Below, piece after piece: positions 52,016 through 59,617 of a DNA stretch of 64,000 bases (its first letter is position 1; every line of letters starts with the position of its first letter). The notes below the pieces were generated by a model. That model did no database searches. It was not told the DNA's origin and was given only the letters and a program-made list of their open reading frames with translations. A program made the translations under genes and the position numbers. The stretch comes from UBA2336 sp037443645 (GTDB lineage: Bacteria > Bacteroidota > Bacteroidia > Cytophagales > Cyclobacteriaceae): positions 124,001-188,000 of the forward strand of contig JBBINY010000001.1 in assembly GCA_037443645.1 (NCBI GenBank), read 5' to 3'.

Positions 52016-53290
52016 ATGCGAAAAACACTTTTTTTGATCGCTGCCCTTTGTCCGTTTGCGGTGATGGCCCAGCGAACCATAATTCATTGCGGTAACCTGA
52101 TTGATGGAAAGACCAATGAAGCTCAAACCCAGATGACCCTGGTTATTGAAGGTAATAAAATTGCAAAAGTTGAGAGGGGCTTCACAAAACCCGGTGCAAC
52201 CGATAAGCTGATCGACCTGAGCAAAAAAACTGTAATGCCGGGTTTGATTGATTTGCACGTTCACCTGGAAGGCGAAACCAATAAAGACCAGGCCTTGCAG
52301 CGGTTCACCCTGAACAAAGCGGACGTAGCATTCCGGTCGACTGTGTTTGCCCGAAAAACCTTACTGGCAGGCTTTACCACCGTGCGCGACCTGGGCGGAA
52401 GCGGAGTAAATACATCGTTGCGCAATGCCATCAACCAAGGCCTTGTTGTGGGGCCACGTATTTTTTCCGTGGGTAAATCCATCGGCACAACCGGTGGCCA
52501 TGCCGATCCGACCAACGGCTATCGTGAAGATTTAATGGGTGACCCGGGACCGAAAGAAGGGGTAATCAATTCGCCTGAAGAAGCACGGCAGGCTGTGCGC
52601 CAGCGCTATAAGGATGGAAGCGACCTGATTAAAATTACCGCTACGGGCGGAGTATTGAGTCTGGCAAAGGATGGCAGCGGCCCTCAGTTTACCGAAGATG
52701 AATTGAGGGCAATTGTAGAAACGGCAAAAGACTACGGCATGCATACGGCAGCTCATGCTCACGGTGTGGAAGGAATGAAACGTGCGGTGATGGCAGGCAT
52801 TACCACCATTGAACACGGAACGATGATGAATGAAGAGATCATGGATTTGATGAAACAAAAAGGAACCTATTATGTGCCTACCATTTCGGCCGGAAAGTTT
52901 GTGGCTGAACAGGCAAAGACTCCAGGCTATTACCATCCGCTTGTTACGCCTAAAGCGTTAGCCATAGGTCCTCAAATTCAGGAAACATTTGGCAAAGCCT
53001 ATAAACGGGGAGTAAAGATAGCCTTCGGTACCGATGCCGGGGTGTTTCCGCATGGTGAAAACGGGAAAGAATTTGGGTACATGGTGGAGGCGGGTATGCC
53101 AGCGATAGAGGCTATTAAATCTGCTACCGTGGTTGCGGCTGAAGTGGTGGGCATGAGCGATAAAATCGGAACCCTGGAGGCTGGCAAGCTTGCCGATATT
53201 GTGGCTACCGATGAAAACCCGCTGAAGAACATTAAAACATTGGAGAAAGTAAGTTTTGTGATGAAAGAGGGTGTGGTGTATCTTCAGTGA
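52016..53290 (+). CDS. Exported amidohydrolase family protein
   Basis: 424 residues with signal peptide MRKTLFLIAALCPFAVMAQ. Amidohydrolase metal ligands: LIDLHVHLEGE (HxH), a Lys in DLIKITATGG, HAHGVEGM and TIEHGTM (His), and FGTDAGVFPHG (Asp). It matches the imidazolonepropionase-like/prolidase subgroup that hydrolyses Xaa-Pro or Xaa-Arg dipeptides. An exported location is predicted. An intergenic palindrome follows. Confidence 0.88.
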   Translation: MRKTLFLIAALCPFAVMAQRTIIHCGNLIDGKTNEAQTQMTLVIEGNKIAKVERGFTKPGATDKLIDLSKKTVMPGLIDLHVHLEGETNKDQALQRFTLNKADVAFRSTVFARKTLLAGFTTVRDLGGSGVNTSLRNAINQGLVVGPRIFSVGKSIGTTGGHADPTNGYREDLMGDPGPKEGVINSPEEARQAVRQRYKDGSDLIKITATGGVLSLAKDGSGPQFTEDELRAIVETAKDYGMHTAAHAHGVEGMKRAVMAGITTIEHGTMMNEEIMDLMKQKGTYYVPTISAGKFVAEQAKTPGYYHPLVTPKALAIGPQIQETFGKAYKRGVKIAFGTDAGVFPHGENGKEFGYMVEAGMPAIEAIKSATVVAAEVVGMSDKIGTLEAGKLADIVATDENPLKNIKTLEKVSFVMKEGVVYLQ

Positions 53291-53301
53291 TTTGGCATTT
53301 A

Positions 53302-53390
53302 CGATTTTAAAGATTGTAGATTTTAGATTGATGATTGCGGAATAATCTCCATCAATCTAAAATCGTCAATCTATAATCTAAAATTGATTA
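53302..53390. repeat. Intergenic palindrome with GATTTTAGATTG words
   Basis: Perfect 15-bp inverted repeat: GATTTTAGATTGATG at 53319-53333 and its reverse complement at 53350-53364, with a 16-base loop. Further repeats of the same word extend both arms imperfectly (to about 53302 and 53390). It probably serves as terminator or mRNA end of the amidohydrolase transcript. Confidence 0.7.
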
Positions 53391-53398
53391 CATAACCC

Positions 53399-54424
53399 AT
53401 GTACAGAAAACTCCTTATACCCTTGGTAATCCTTTCGGCTTGTTCCCCNNNNNNNNNNNNNNNNNNNNNNNNNNNNNNNNNNNNNNNNNNNNNNNNNNNN
53501 NNNNNNNNNNNNNNNNNNNNNNNNNNNNNNNNNNNNNNNNNNNNNNNNNNNNNNNNNNNNNNNNNNNNNNNNNNNNCCGGACTTGATGGCAAGCCTTACT
53601 TCGAGCCGGAACGAAGCGCAGTAGCACAGGCCAGGCTCGACAGCAACCTTACTGTGGCGCATAAGAATTTTGAGGCGAACCCATCGGAAGAAAATTACGT
53701 CTGGCTGGGCAGAAGGCAAGCCTACCTTTACCGGTACAACGAAGCCATCAAAACGTTTACGAAAGGCCTGGAGAAATTTCCAAACTCGTACAAACTGCTG
53801 CGGCACCGCGGACATCGTTTTATAACTATTCGCGATTTTCCGAAGGCCATTGCCGATTTGCAGATGGCAGCTTCGCTAATGCCCCGACAGCCACTTGAAA
53901 TTGAACCAGACGGACAGCCAAACAAATTGAACCAACCACTTTCCAACACGCAGTTCAATGTGTGGTATCATTTAGGCCTGGCGCATTATTTAAAAGGAGA
54001 TTTTGAAAGTGCCGAGAAAGCCTATCTGCAATGCCTGGATGTTTCGGATAACGATGATTTAATTACCGCCACAGCCGATTGGTTGTATATGACCTATCGC
54101 AGAATGAACAAACCGGATGAAGCTGCCAAGGTCCTGGAACTGATTCGGGATAACATGACTATCATTGAAAACGATTCGTATTACCTGCGCCTTCAAATGT
54201 ACAAAGGCATGTTGCCTCCGGATGATTTACTGAAAGTAAGTGGCAGTAACGCAGATATTGACCTGGCACTAGCCACACAGGGCTATGGCGTAGGCAACTG
54301 GTATTTATGCGAAGGCGATACCACCCGTGCTGTGGATATCTTCAAGCAAGTAACATCCGGAAAGCAGTTTGCGGCTTTCGGATTTATTGCTGCGGAAGCG
54401 GATTTACAGCGACTGCTGAAATAA
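53399..54424 (+). CDS. TPR lipoprotein interrupted by an assembly gap
   Basis: 341 codons including 128 unknown bases. The visible N-terminus is a lipoprotein signal (MYRKLLIPLVILSAC). After the gap come TPR-type helices (YVWLGRRQAYLYRYNEAIKTF, FNVWYHLGLAHYLKGDFESAEKA, LYMTYRRMNKPDEAAKVLEL). The frame is kept across the gap at its stated size. Likely an envelope scaffold protein; partner unknown. Confidence 0.75.
   Translation: MYRKLLIPLVILSACSXXXXXXXXXXXXXXXXXXXXXXXXXXXXXXXXXXXXXXXXXXXXGLDGKPYFEPERSAVAQARLDSNLTVAHKNFEANPSEENYVWLGRRQAYLYRYNEAIKTFTKGLEKFPNSYKLLRHRGHRFITIRDFPKAIADLQMAASLMPRQPLEIEPDGQPNKLNQPLSNTQFNVWYHLGLAHYLKGDFESAEKAYLQCLDVSDNDDLITATADWLYMTYRRMNKPDEAAKVLELIRDNMTIIENDSYYLRLQMYKGMLPPDDLLKVSGSNADIDLALATQGYGVGNWYLCEGDTTRAVDIFKQVTSGKQFAAFGFIAAEADLQRLLK
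53449..53576. other. Assembly gap, 128 N
   Basis: Run of 128 N just after the lipobox Cys of the TPR lipoprotein gene. The non-round size suggests an estimated gap. Confidence 0.99.
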
Positions 54425-54430
54425 ATGGAA

Positions 54431-55006
54431 TTAAAACTTCAGAGGAATGACAATCCTGATTTTCTCCCAGCTGATCTGCAGGTTAGCTTCACTGTCTGAA
54501 ATGTTTTCGATGGCAAACAACAAACGCTCCTGAATTTCACTTAACCTTTCTGGGGTTACCTTAAAACGAAGAACATCTTCATCAGCGCTGTAATCATCAG
54601 CCAAATGCTGATCCCAATTCTTGTTCAGGATAAACGTCCAGGCTTCTTCACCGGGTATGGTAAAGATGGCATACTTACCGGCCGGAACGGATTGCCCGTT
54701 GATGTTGAAGGCTTTGTTGATTTCAAAAGAAGTAGCGCGATGTGCACCTGTAACCCATACTTCGTTATATGGAACCAGGCCGCCCCAGATTACCCGACCT
54801 TTCGTAACAGGCGCAGTGTATTTAATGGTGATGTGTGCATCACCAATTATCGCATGAGTTTCTTTCGGAAGACTTTTCTTTACCGTATCGGCTTCAATTG
54901 TTCCCGGTGAAACTGCATGATGCTCATGGTTTTCAGTAGATTCCTTTTTTGACTGGCAGGCACTTAGTAATGATGCAAGGCTAACAATATAGATTATAAG
55001 ACGCAT
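54431..55006 (-). CDS. DUF2911 lipoprotein
   Basis: 191 residues. Lipoprotein signal (MRLIIYIVSLASLLSAC) with a short linker containing NHEHHAV, a possible metal-binding patch. DUF2911 features: HITIKYTAPVTKGRVIWGGLVPYNEVWVTGAHRATS (shown in part), FNINGQSVPAGKYAIFTIPG and the WTFILNKNWDQH strand. It is the last gene of the metal efflux operon, 51 bp after the DUF3347 lipoprotein, so it may act in envelope metal handling (inference). Confidence 0.85.
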   Translation of the reverse strand: MRLIIYIVSLASLLSACQSKKESTENHEHHAVSPGTIEADTVKKSLPKETHAIIGDAHITIKYTAPVTKGRVIWGGLVPYNEVWVTGAHRATSFEINKAFNINGQSVPAGKYAIFTIPGEEAWTFILNKNWDQHLADDYSADEDVLRFKVTPERLSEIQERLLFAIENISDSEANLQISWEKIRIVIPLKF

Positions 55007-55057
55007 GGTATAATGTTTTGCGGATGATGCTGAGACACCATCCGCTGTAATTTATGT

Positions 55058-55558
55058 TTAGTTAATGGTTTCCTGCACTGAGCCGCAGCGCAGCATGGAT
55101 GCACCAAAGTATGGGTTCAACACCTGCTTTTCATTACTTAACCAAAAGGCGCCTTTGTCATCAAATGCCATTGGGCAGTATTGTTTGTAAACGGTTAATC
55201 CCGCTCCGCCCGCTTTGACTAAATCGTACATGGAAATAGAAAGCGCCTCAAAAGCTTCACGTTGTTCTTCGATGTTATCAGTTTCTCCAATAGCCAGAAT
55301 GTATTCATTTAGTTGTTCTGCAAAATCTCCGGTTAAAGCGGCAAGTGCTGTTGCGGCCGACTTAGCCCTGGCTGCATCGTCACTCACTAATGCATTCTTT
55401 ACATCAAAGTATCCTGTCAGCACAACTTTCAGCGCTTCGTTGGTTTCCGGGGTAGCAATCTGAGTTTGTCCTTCCGTTGAAGCTTTTTCAGTCTTTCCAC
55501 ACGCTGCCAGTATTGCAGCAATTACTGCGATCATTAAAATTGTTTTTGTTTTCATCAT
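55058..55558 (-). CDS. DUF3347 lipoprotein, stand-alone
   Basis: 166 residues. Lipoprotein signal ends at AAC (MMKTKTILMIAVIAAILAAC). The mature part is one DUF3347 domain: VVLTGYFDVKNALVSDDAARA, then KQYCPMAFDDKGAFWLSNEK and NPYFGASMLRCG. The conserved Cys and Met residues in YCPMA and SMLRCG suggest binding of Cu(I)/Ag(I). The same domain is fused to the C-terminus of the adjacent CusB-like protein, so the two are paralogues. Confidence 0.88.
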   Translation of the reverse strand: MMKTKTILMIAVIAAILAACGKTEKASTEGQTQIATPETNEALKVVLTGYFDVKNALVSDDAARAKSAATALAALTGDFAEQLNEYILAIGETDNIEEQREAFEALSISMYDLVKAGGAGLTVYKQYCPMAFDDKGAFWLSNEKQVLNPYFGASMLRCGSVQETIN

Positions 55559-55590
55559 ATCTGTAGTTTATAATTAAGTTTGATTTCTGT

Positions 55591-55630
55591 TTCAACGAAT
55601 ATCAACACATATCCATTAATATCCATTTTT
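55591..55630. repeat. Metal-operon repeat R1 (TATCCA words)
   Basis: Contains ATATCAAC, ATATCCATTA and ATATCCATTTTT. Single-armed member of the local repeat family, located between the CusB and DUF3347 genes. Confidence 0.6.
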
Positions 55631-55648
55631 AAAATTACGTCAGCAGAA

Positions 55649-57337
55649 CTATCGTTTTCTAAACACCTCCCTGTTTTCCCCACACCTTAACATGGAAGCG
55701 CCAAAATACGGATTTTTGATGGTTTCAAGTTCGCTTAACCAGTAGGCGCCCTTGTCGTTAAACGCCATAGGGCAATAGGCACGATACACCTTGTCGCTGT
55801 TAATACCAAATCGGTCGACTGCTTCGATCAGGTGATCTGAAAGAAGTTCAAAATCTTTTCGCTGTGCCTCCACGTCCGTTTTTGTACTGATGCCCGAAGC
55901 GCCTTGTTCCATCGGCTTCAACAGGGTCATCCATGCATTGTGGGCCGGGCCATCCAGCAACTTCATATCAACGGCTTTCAATGCCTTCAACACATCCCTG
56001 GCTGCAGATGATGCCGTTAATGGATTCGTTTCTACCAATGCATTTTTCACAGCAAAATATGCGTTAGCTACTGCTGTCAGTTGATTTCGAAATGCTTCCG
56101 GAACATCCATCGATTTGTTTTCCGGTGCGCTCATCATGCTGTAGTTGCCGCTAAGCTGCGCGGAGGCATCCACGGCAAACACACCATTGCTCACCACTTC
56201 TTCACCTTCATCCAGTCCACTTTCAACAAGGTACAAATCTTTCATACGGGCACCCAGTGTAATTTCCCTGCGTTCAAACGCAGGTGTTGTACCTGGCTGC
56301 TTCACATAAACCACGGAGCGCTTGCCCGTCCATAATACAGCCGTGGCCGGAATCACAAGGCCTTTTGCCTTGGCGTCCAGTTTGGTTTGCAACGTGGCGT
56401 TTACCAGCATTTCAGGTTTGAGTTGATTGCCGGTGTTCGGCACCACGGCACGCACATCAACCGAACGGGTTTCGGGATTTAACACCGGATTAACATATTG
56501 AATGGTAGCGCTAAACGAACTGCCCGGTAAAGCGGGAGTAGTGAAGCTCAATGCTGATCCGTTTTTGATCCACGGCATGTCGCTTTCATAGGCATCCAGC
56601 ACTACCCACACACTCGCCAGGTTGGCGATTTCCATCAACACGCTTCCTGTTGAAACATAGTCGCCCAGTGCCACCTGGCGTTTTGTCACCACACCCCCGG
56701 TTTCAGCAAATAGATCCAGTGTTGTGGTAACCTGGCCGGAAGCTTCGATCTGTTCAATCTGCCGGTCGCTTATTTTCCATAGACGAAGTTTTTCTTTAGC
56801 CGCTTCATAAAGCTGCGGAGAAATGGTGGCCATCTTTTTGGCCTCCAACAGTTCGCGTTGCGCGGTAACCAATTCGGGTGAGTAAACTGTTGCAAGCTTT
56901 TCGCCTTTGCGCACTTCCTGCCCTTCAAAATTCACAAATAGTTTTTCAATACGCCCGGGAAATTTGGCTGTTACTACTGAAAGTTGCTGTTCATTGATTT
57001 TTACCTTTCCGGTAAGTGCTAATTCATTGGTCGCAGAAGCTGCCTTCACTTTCGTGGTTTGAATGTTTGCCAACGCAATGGCCTCGGGCGTCATTTCATG
57101 AACATTCGGATTTGATGAGCCGCTTGCTGAGGAAACAGGAATAAGATCCATTCCGCATAACGGACATTTTCCTGGACCTTGTTGTCGGATTTGTGGATGC
57201 ATGGAGCAGGTATACTGCGTTGCCGTTTCCGAGGCGTGGTCGTGTGTTGCAGAGCCCTCGCCTCTAAAAATTAACCAGCCGAGCAAGAGCCCAATGGCCA
57301 GCAGTGCGATGTTGATAATGATTGATTTTGGTTTCAT
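55649..57337 (-). CDS. cusB: RND efflux periplasmic adaptor (CusB-like) with heavy-metal-binding and DUF3347 domains
   Basis: 562 residues from ATG at 57337 (MKPKSIIINIALLAIGLLLG). The longer in-frame reading to 57403 adds 22 residues made entirely of repeat words (ISTGIHKYQRVSTNI) and is not preferred. Order: N-terminal membrane helix; heavy-metal-binding domain (YTCSMHPQI, KCPLCGMDL; C44, C58, C61); barrel-sandwich, helical hairpin and membrane-proximal domains of CusB (about 80-400); C-terminal DUF3347 (about 410-562: YCPMAFNDKGAYWLS, YFGASMLRCG). It links the CusA pump to the TolC channel and may deliver metal. Confidence 0.9.
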   Translation of the reverse strand: MKPKSIIINIALLAIGLLLGWLIFRGEGSATHDHASETATQYTCSMHPQIRQQGPGKCPLCGMDLIPVSSASGSSNPNVHEMTPEAIALANIQTTKVKAASATNELALTGKVKINEQQLSVVTAKFPGRIEKLFVNFEGQEVRKGEKLATVYSPELVTAQRELLEAKKMATISPQLYEAAKEKLRLWKISDRQIEQIEASGQVTTTLDLFAETGGVVTKRQVALGDYVSTGSVLMEIANLASVWVVLDAYESDMPWIKNGSALSFTTPALPGSSFSATIQYVNPVLNPETRSVDVRAVVPNTGNQLKPEMLVNATLQTKLDAKAKGLVIPATAVLWTGKRSVVYVKQPGTTPAFERREITLGARMKDLYLVESGLDEGEEVVSNGVFAVDASAQLSGNYSMMSAPENKSMDVPEAFRNQLTAVANAYFAVKNALVETNPLTASSAARDVLKALKAVDMKLLDGPAHNAWMTLLKPMEQGASGISTKTDVEAQRKDFELLSDHLIEAVDRFGINSDKVYRAYCPMAFNDKGAYWLSELETIKNPYFGASMLRCGENREVFRKR

Positions 57338-57343
57338 ATCTTG

Positions 57344-57443
57344 TTTGATATTGGTGGATACTCGTTGATATTTATGGATACCTGTTGATATTGGTTGTGA
57401 CAATCAAAATCAATTAATATCCACCAATATCTATTAATATCCC
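57344..57443. repeat. Metal-operon repeat R2, palindromic
   Basis: Left arm TTGATATTGGTGGATA (about 57351-57361 and onward repeats), a spacer near 57400-57411, and right arm TATCCACCAATATC (about 57419-57432). It fills the whole cusB-tolC intergenic region and would form a hairpin in the mRNA. Confidence 0.7.
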
Positions 57444-57445
57444 TC

Positions 57446-58915
57446 TCAGTTTATTCCCATTAGTTTTGTAATTCCCGATACCGTTATATGTTGTTCTGTA
57501 ATTGAACTAATCTGTTGTTGCTGATAATTCAATAGTGTTTGCCGCAGTCGCAATATCTCTTCCATGTTACGGCTGCCTGTGCTGTATGCGGTTGTCATCA
57601 GTCGGATGGCCTGATGCGTAATGGTGATCTGCTCATCCAGCAACTGCAATTGCCTATTGTTGTTTTCGTATTCATTCAGCCGTTGTTCAAGCTCACTCAG
57701 TAAATCCAGTTTGGCAGCTTCTTTATTTTGTGAAGCCGACTGGTAGAGATACTCAGCTTCTTTCCGTTGTGCGGTGTACTTCTTGCGGTAGATTGGCAAC
57801 GTCATCGTTACCATTGGCATAAACATATTGTCACCACCCATCGACACGTTCATCAATTCGTCTTGCCGCGGACGAAACACCATATACGTTACACCCACAC
57901 CAATCATCGGCCGGCCCATAAGTGTTGCCATACGCTGTTGCACTTCGCGTGCTTTCTCATCCCATTCGTACATTTTCACCATCGGATGATTCTGAATGAC
58001 TGAATCCTGGATGATGGAAAGCGCTGCGGGCAGTTGTGCTGATATAAGAGTGTCTGCAATAATAATAGGCTCTGCAGACGGCCGGTTCAATAAATTATTA
58101 AACCGAATCTCCAGTGGTTTGCGCGAAGCTTTGAGAATTTCTATACGCGTATCCAATTCCTTCATTTGCAACTGAATAAGCAGGACGTCCACCATCGATC
58201 CGGAAGATCCGCCCTGCATGCCACCCATACCGGATGTGGAACTTGCTGAGGGAGTAGTCGTGGAGTTACCAATGCCCATACTACCCATGTTCCCGGAAGA
58301 TGATGGTGACGTGGCTGTAACAAAAGCCGTGTTATTACTCATCGGAGCACTGGTTCCGCTGGTACCGGTTTTGAATCGCGTCAGCGCTAACTGTTCATAG
58401 GTTTTCAGTATTTCTTTTTCCTGTTCAAGTAATTTCAGGTCTTGGTCGATTTGGTAGAGTTTAAACCAAACACTGCGTACATCATGAAAGAGATTAATTT
58501 TCGCTTCCTGGAACGAAGCAAACTTCATCTGAGCCATGTAGGTGACTTCATTTTTGGCAGCGTCAAGTGAACCAAACCAGGGAAACATTTGCATGACTGA
58601 GATTTCCGAGAGTTGCTGACCCATGAAACGTTCCATGTACAGTCCTTCTTTGGAGATGAACATGGCAAATGACAACTCCGGATCGGGCAAGCCCCCTGCC
58701 TGCGGCACTTTTTCCAGGGCTGAGTAGTATTCGTTGTATTTGGCTTTTAGTGCTGGATTGTTTGCTCCTGCAACTTTTGTATATTCTTCTAACGATTGTG
58801 CGTTGACAAGCGTGCAGGATAAAATCATCATTATTATACCCAGGATATCAATAGATATTAATGGATATTGATGGATATTGGTGGATGTTGGGTTGCTATT
58901 CATCATGCTTATCAT
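57446..58915 (-). CDS. TolC-family outer membrane channel (CusC-like)
   Basis: 489 residues as the longest reading. The first 24 residues (NPTSTNIHQYPLISIDI) are encoded by repeat words, directly followed by a hydrophobic signal (ILGIIMMILSC) ending at VNAQ. No other ATG gives a complete signal peptide, so the repeat may supply the n-region; starts at 58906 or 58903 are equally possible. Two OEP domains are seen. A Met/Gly/Ser-rich insert (about 184-241: GNMGSMGIGN, GMGGMQGG) is a candidate Cu/Ag-binding loop. It completes the tripartite pump with CusA and CusB. Confidence 0.85.
   Translation of the reverse strand: MISMMNSNPTSTNIHQYPLISIDILGIIMMILSCTLVNAQSLEEYTKVAGANNPALKAKYNEYYSALEKVPQAGGLPDPELSFAMFISKEGLYMERFMGQQLSEISVMQMFPWFGSLDAAKNEVTYMAQMKFASFQEAKINLFHDVRSVWFKLYQIDQDLKLLEQEKEILKTYEQLALTRFKTGTSGTSAPMSNNTAFVTATSPSSSGNMGSMGIGNSTTTPSASSTSGMGGMQGGSSGSMVDVLLIQLQMKELDTRIEILKASRKPLEIRFNNLLNRPSAEPIIIADTLISAQLPAALSIIQDSVIQNHPMVKMYEWDEKAREVQQRMATLMGRPMIGVGVTYMVFRPRQDELMNVSMGGDNMFMPMVTMTLPIYRKKYTAQRKEAEYLYQSASQNKEAAKLDLLSELEQRLNEYENNNRQLQLLDEQITITHQAIRLMTTAYSTGSRNMEEILRLRQTLLNYQQQQISSITEQHITVSGITKLMGIN
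58843..58890. repeat. Metal-operon repeat R3 (GGATATTGATGG words)
   Basis: Contains GATATTAATGGATATTGATG and GATATTGGTGGATG. It encodes the first residues of the TolC ORF. Its 58850-58881 part is complementary (about 25 of 32 by hand) to 59397-59428 on the other side of the four-helix-bundle gene. Confidence 0.7.
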
Positions 58916-59294
58916 TTTTTGAATTGTAAATGGAAGTGATGTAGTTATTGAGTTTTATTGAGAGTTTGTCTGCAACTACTTTTATTTCATCATATTCGGT
59001 CTGACTGACTTTGTTTCTTTCTAGAAGGAGATCGAGCCAATGATTGATGGATTCCAGCATTGAGCCTCTTGAGTTGTACAGGAATCTGACTCTATCCAGA
59101 TAATGAAATCGTCCGTAGGATTCAGCAATATTGGCCCCAATTGAATCGATTGACGATATAAACTGATCACCTATAATTTTCTTCTCCTGCCAACTCATTC
59201 GTTCGAAGATAACCCATGCCTTTTTAGATAATTCTCTGGCTAGTTGATAAACCTCTAAGTCTTTCAGGGGGATATATTCTTTCTTTTGTTTCAT
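58896..59294 (-). CDS. Four-helix-bundle protein (23S rRNA-intervening-sequence / S23 family)
   Basis: 132 residues from ATG at 59294 (MKQKKEYIPLKDLEVYQLAR); the longer reading begins at a TTG. Family motifs: DLEVYQLARELSKKAWVIFE, IGDQFISSIDSIGANIAESYGRF and RFLYNSRGSMLESINHWLDLL. Homologues occur as ORFs inside intervening sequences of 23S rRNA and near DGR (Avd-like) systems. Here it sits between cusA and tolC in the metal operon, flanked by inverted repeats R3 and R4. Its end overlaps the TolC start by 20 bp. Role unknown; RNA binding is likely by family. Confidence 0.88.
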   Translation of the reverse strand: MKQKKEYIPLKDLEVYQLARELSKKAWVIFERMSWQEKKIIGDQFISSIDSIGANIAESYGRFHYLDRVRFLYNSRGSMLESINHWLDLLLERNKVSQTEYDEIKVVADKLSIKLNNYITSIYNSKNDKHDE

Positions 59295-59330
59295 GATCTT
59301 TTTCAATTATTAAGTATTAATAGATACGTT

Positions 59331-59462
59331 GTCGATATTGATTGATATTCAATGATATTGATTGCAATCAAATCACGTAATAACAATGAATATCCACTTG
59401 TATCAATCAATATCCATTTATACCTATCCATACCTACCAATATCATTTTATTTTAATTTTCG
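59331..59462. repeat. Metal-operon repeat R4, palindromic
   Basis: Left arm GATATTGATTGATATTCAATGATATTGATTG (in parts, 59333-59373) and right arm AATATCCACTTG, ATCAATCAATATCCATTT (59389-59430) with more TATCCA words to 59445. The right arm also pairs with R3. Confidence 0.7.
59408..59462. repeat. 55-bp duplication, left copy (assembly artefact)
   Basis: These 55 bases are identical to 59563-59617 on the other side of the 100-N gap. An exact duplication of this length at a gap edge is the signature of two contigs sharing a k-mer overlap that was not merged. Confidence 0.9.
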
Positions 59463-59562
59463 NNNNNNNNNNNNNNNNNNNNNNNNNNNNNNNNNNNNNN
59501 NNNNNNNNNNNNNNNNNNNNNNNNNNNNNNNNNNNNNNNNNNNNNNNNNNNNNNNNNNNNNN
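59463..59562. other. Assembly gap, 100 N (probably spurious)
   Basis: 100 N between two identical 55-bp flanks. The real sequence probably has a single copy of the flank and no missing bases, or contains tandem repeat copies that broke the assembly. Confidence 0.97.
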
Positions 59563-59617
59563 CAATATCCATTTATACCTATCCATACCTACCAATATCA
59601 TTTTATTTTAATTTTCG
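59563..59617. repeat. 55-bp duplication, right copy (assembly artefact)
   Basis: Identical to 59408-59462. The end of the cusA gene (stop at 59603-59605) lies in this copy. Confidence 0.9.

Noticed and set aside
58896..59294. Diversity-generating retroelement accessory (Avd) gene
   Set aside because: The four-helix family is related, but no reverse transcriptase, template repeat or variable-repeat target is seen in the window.
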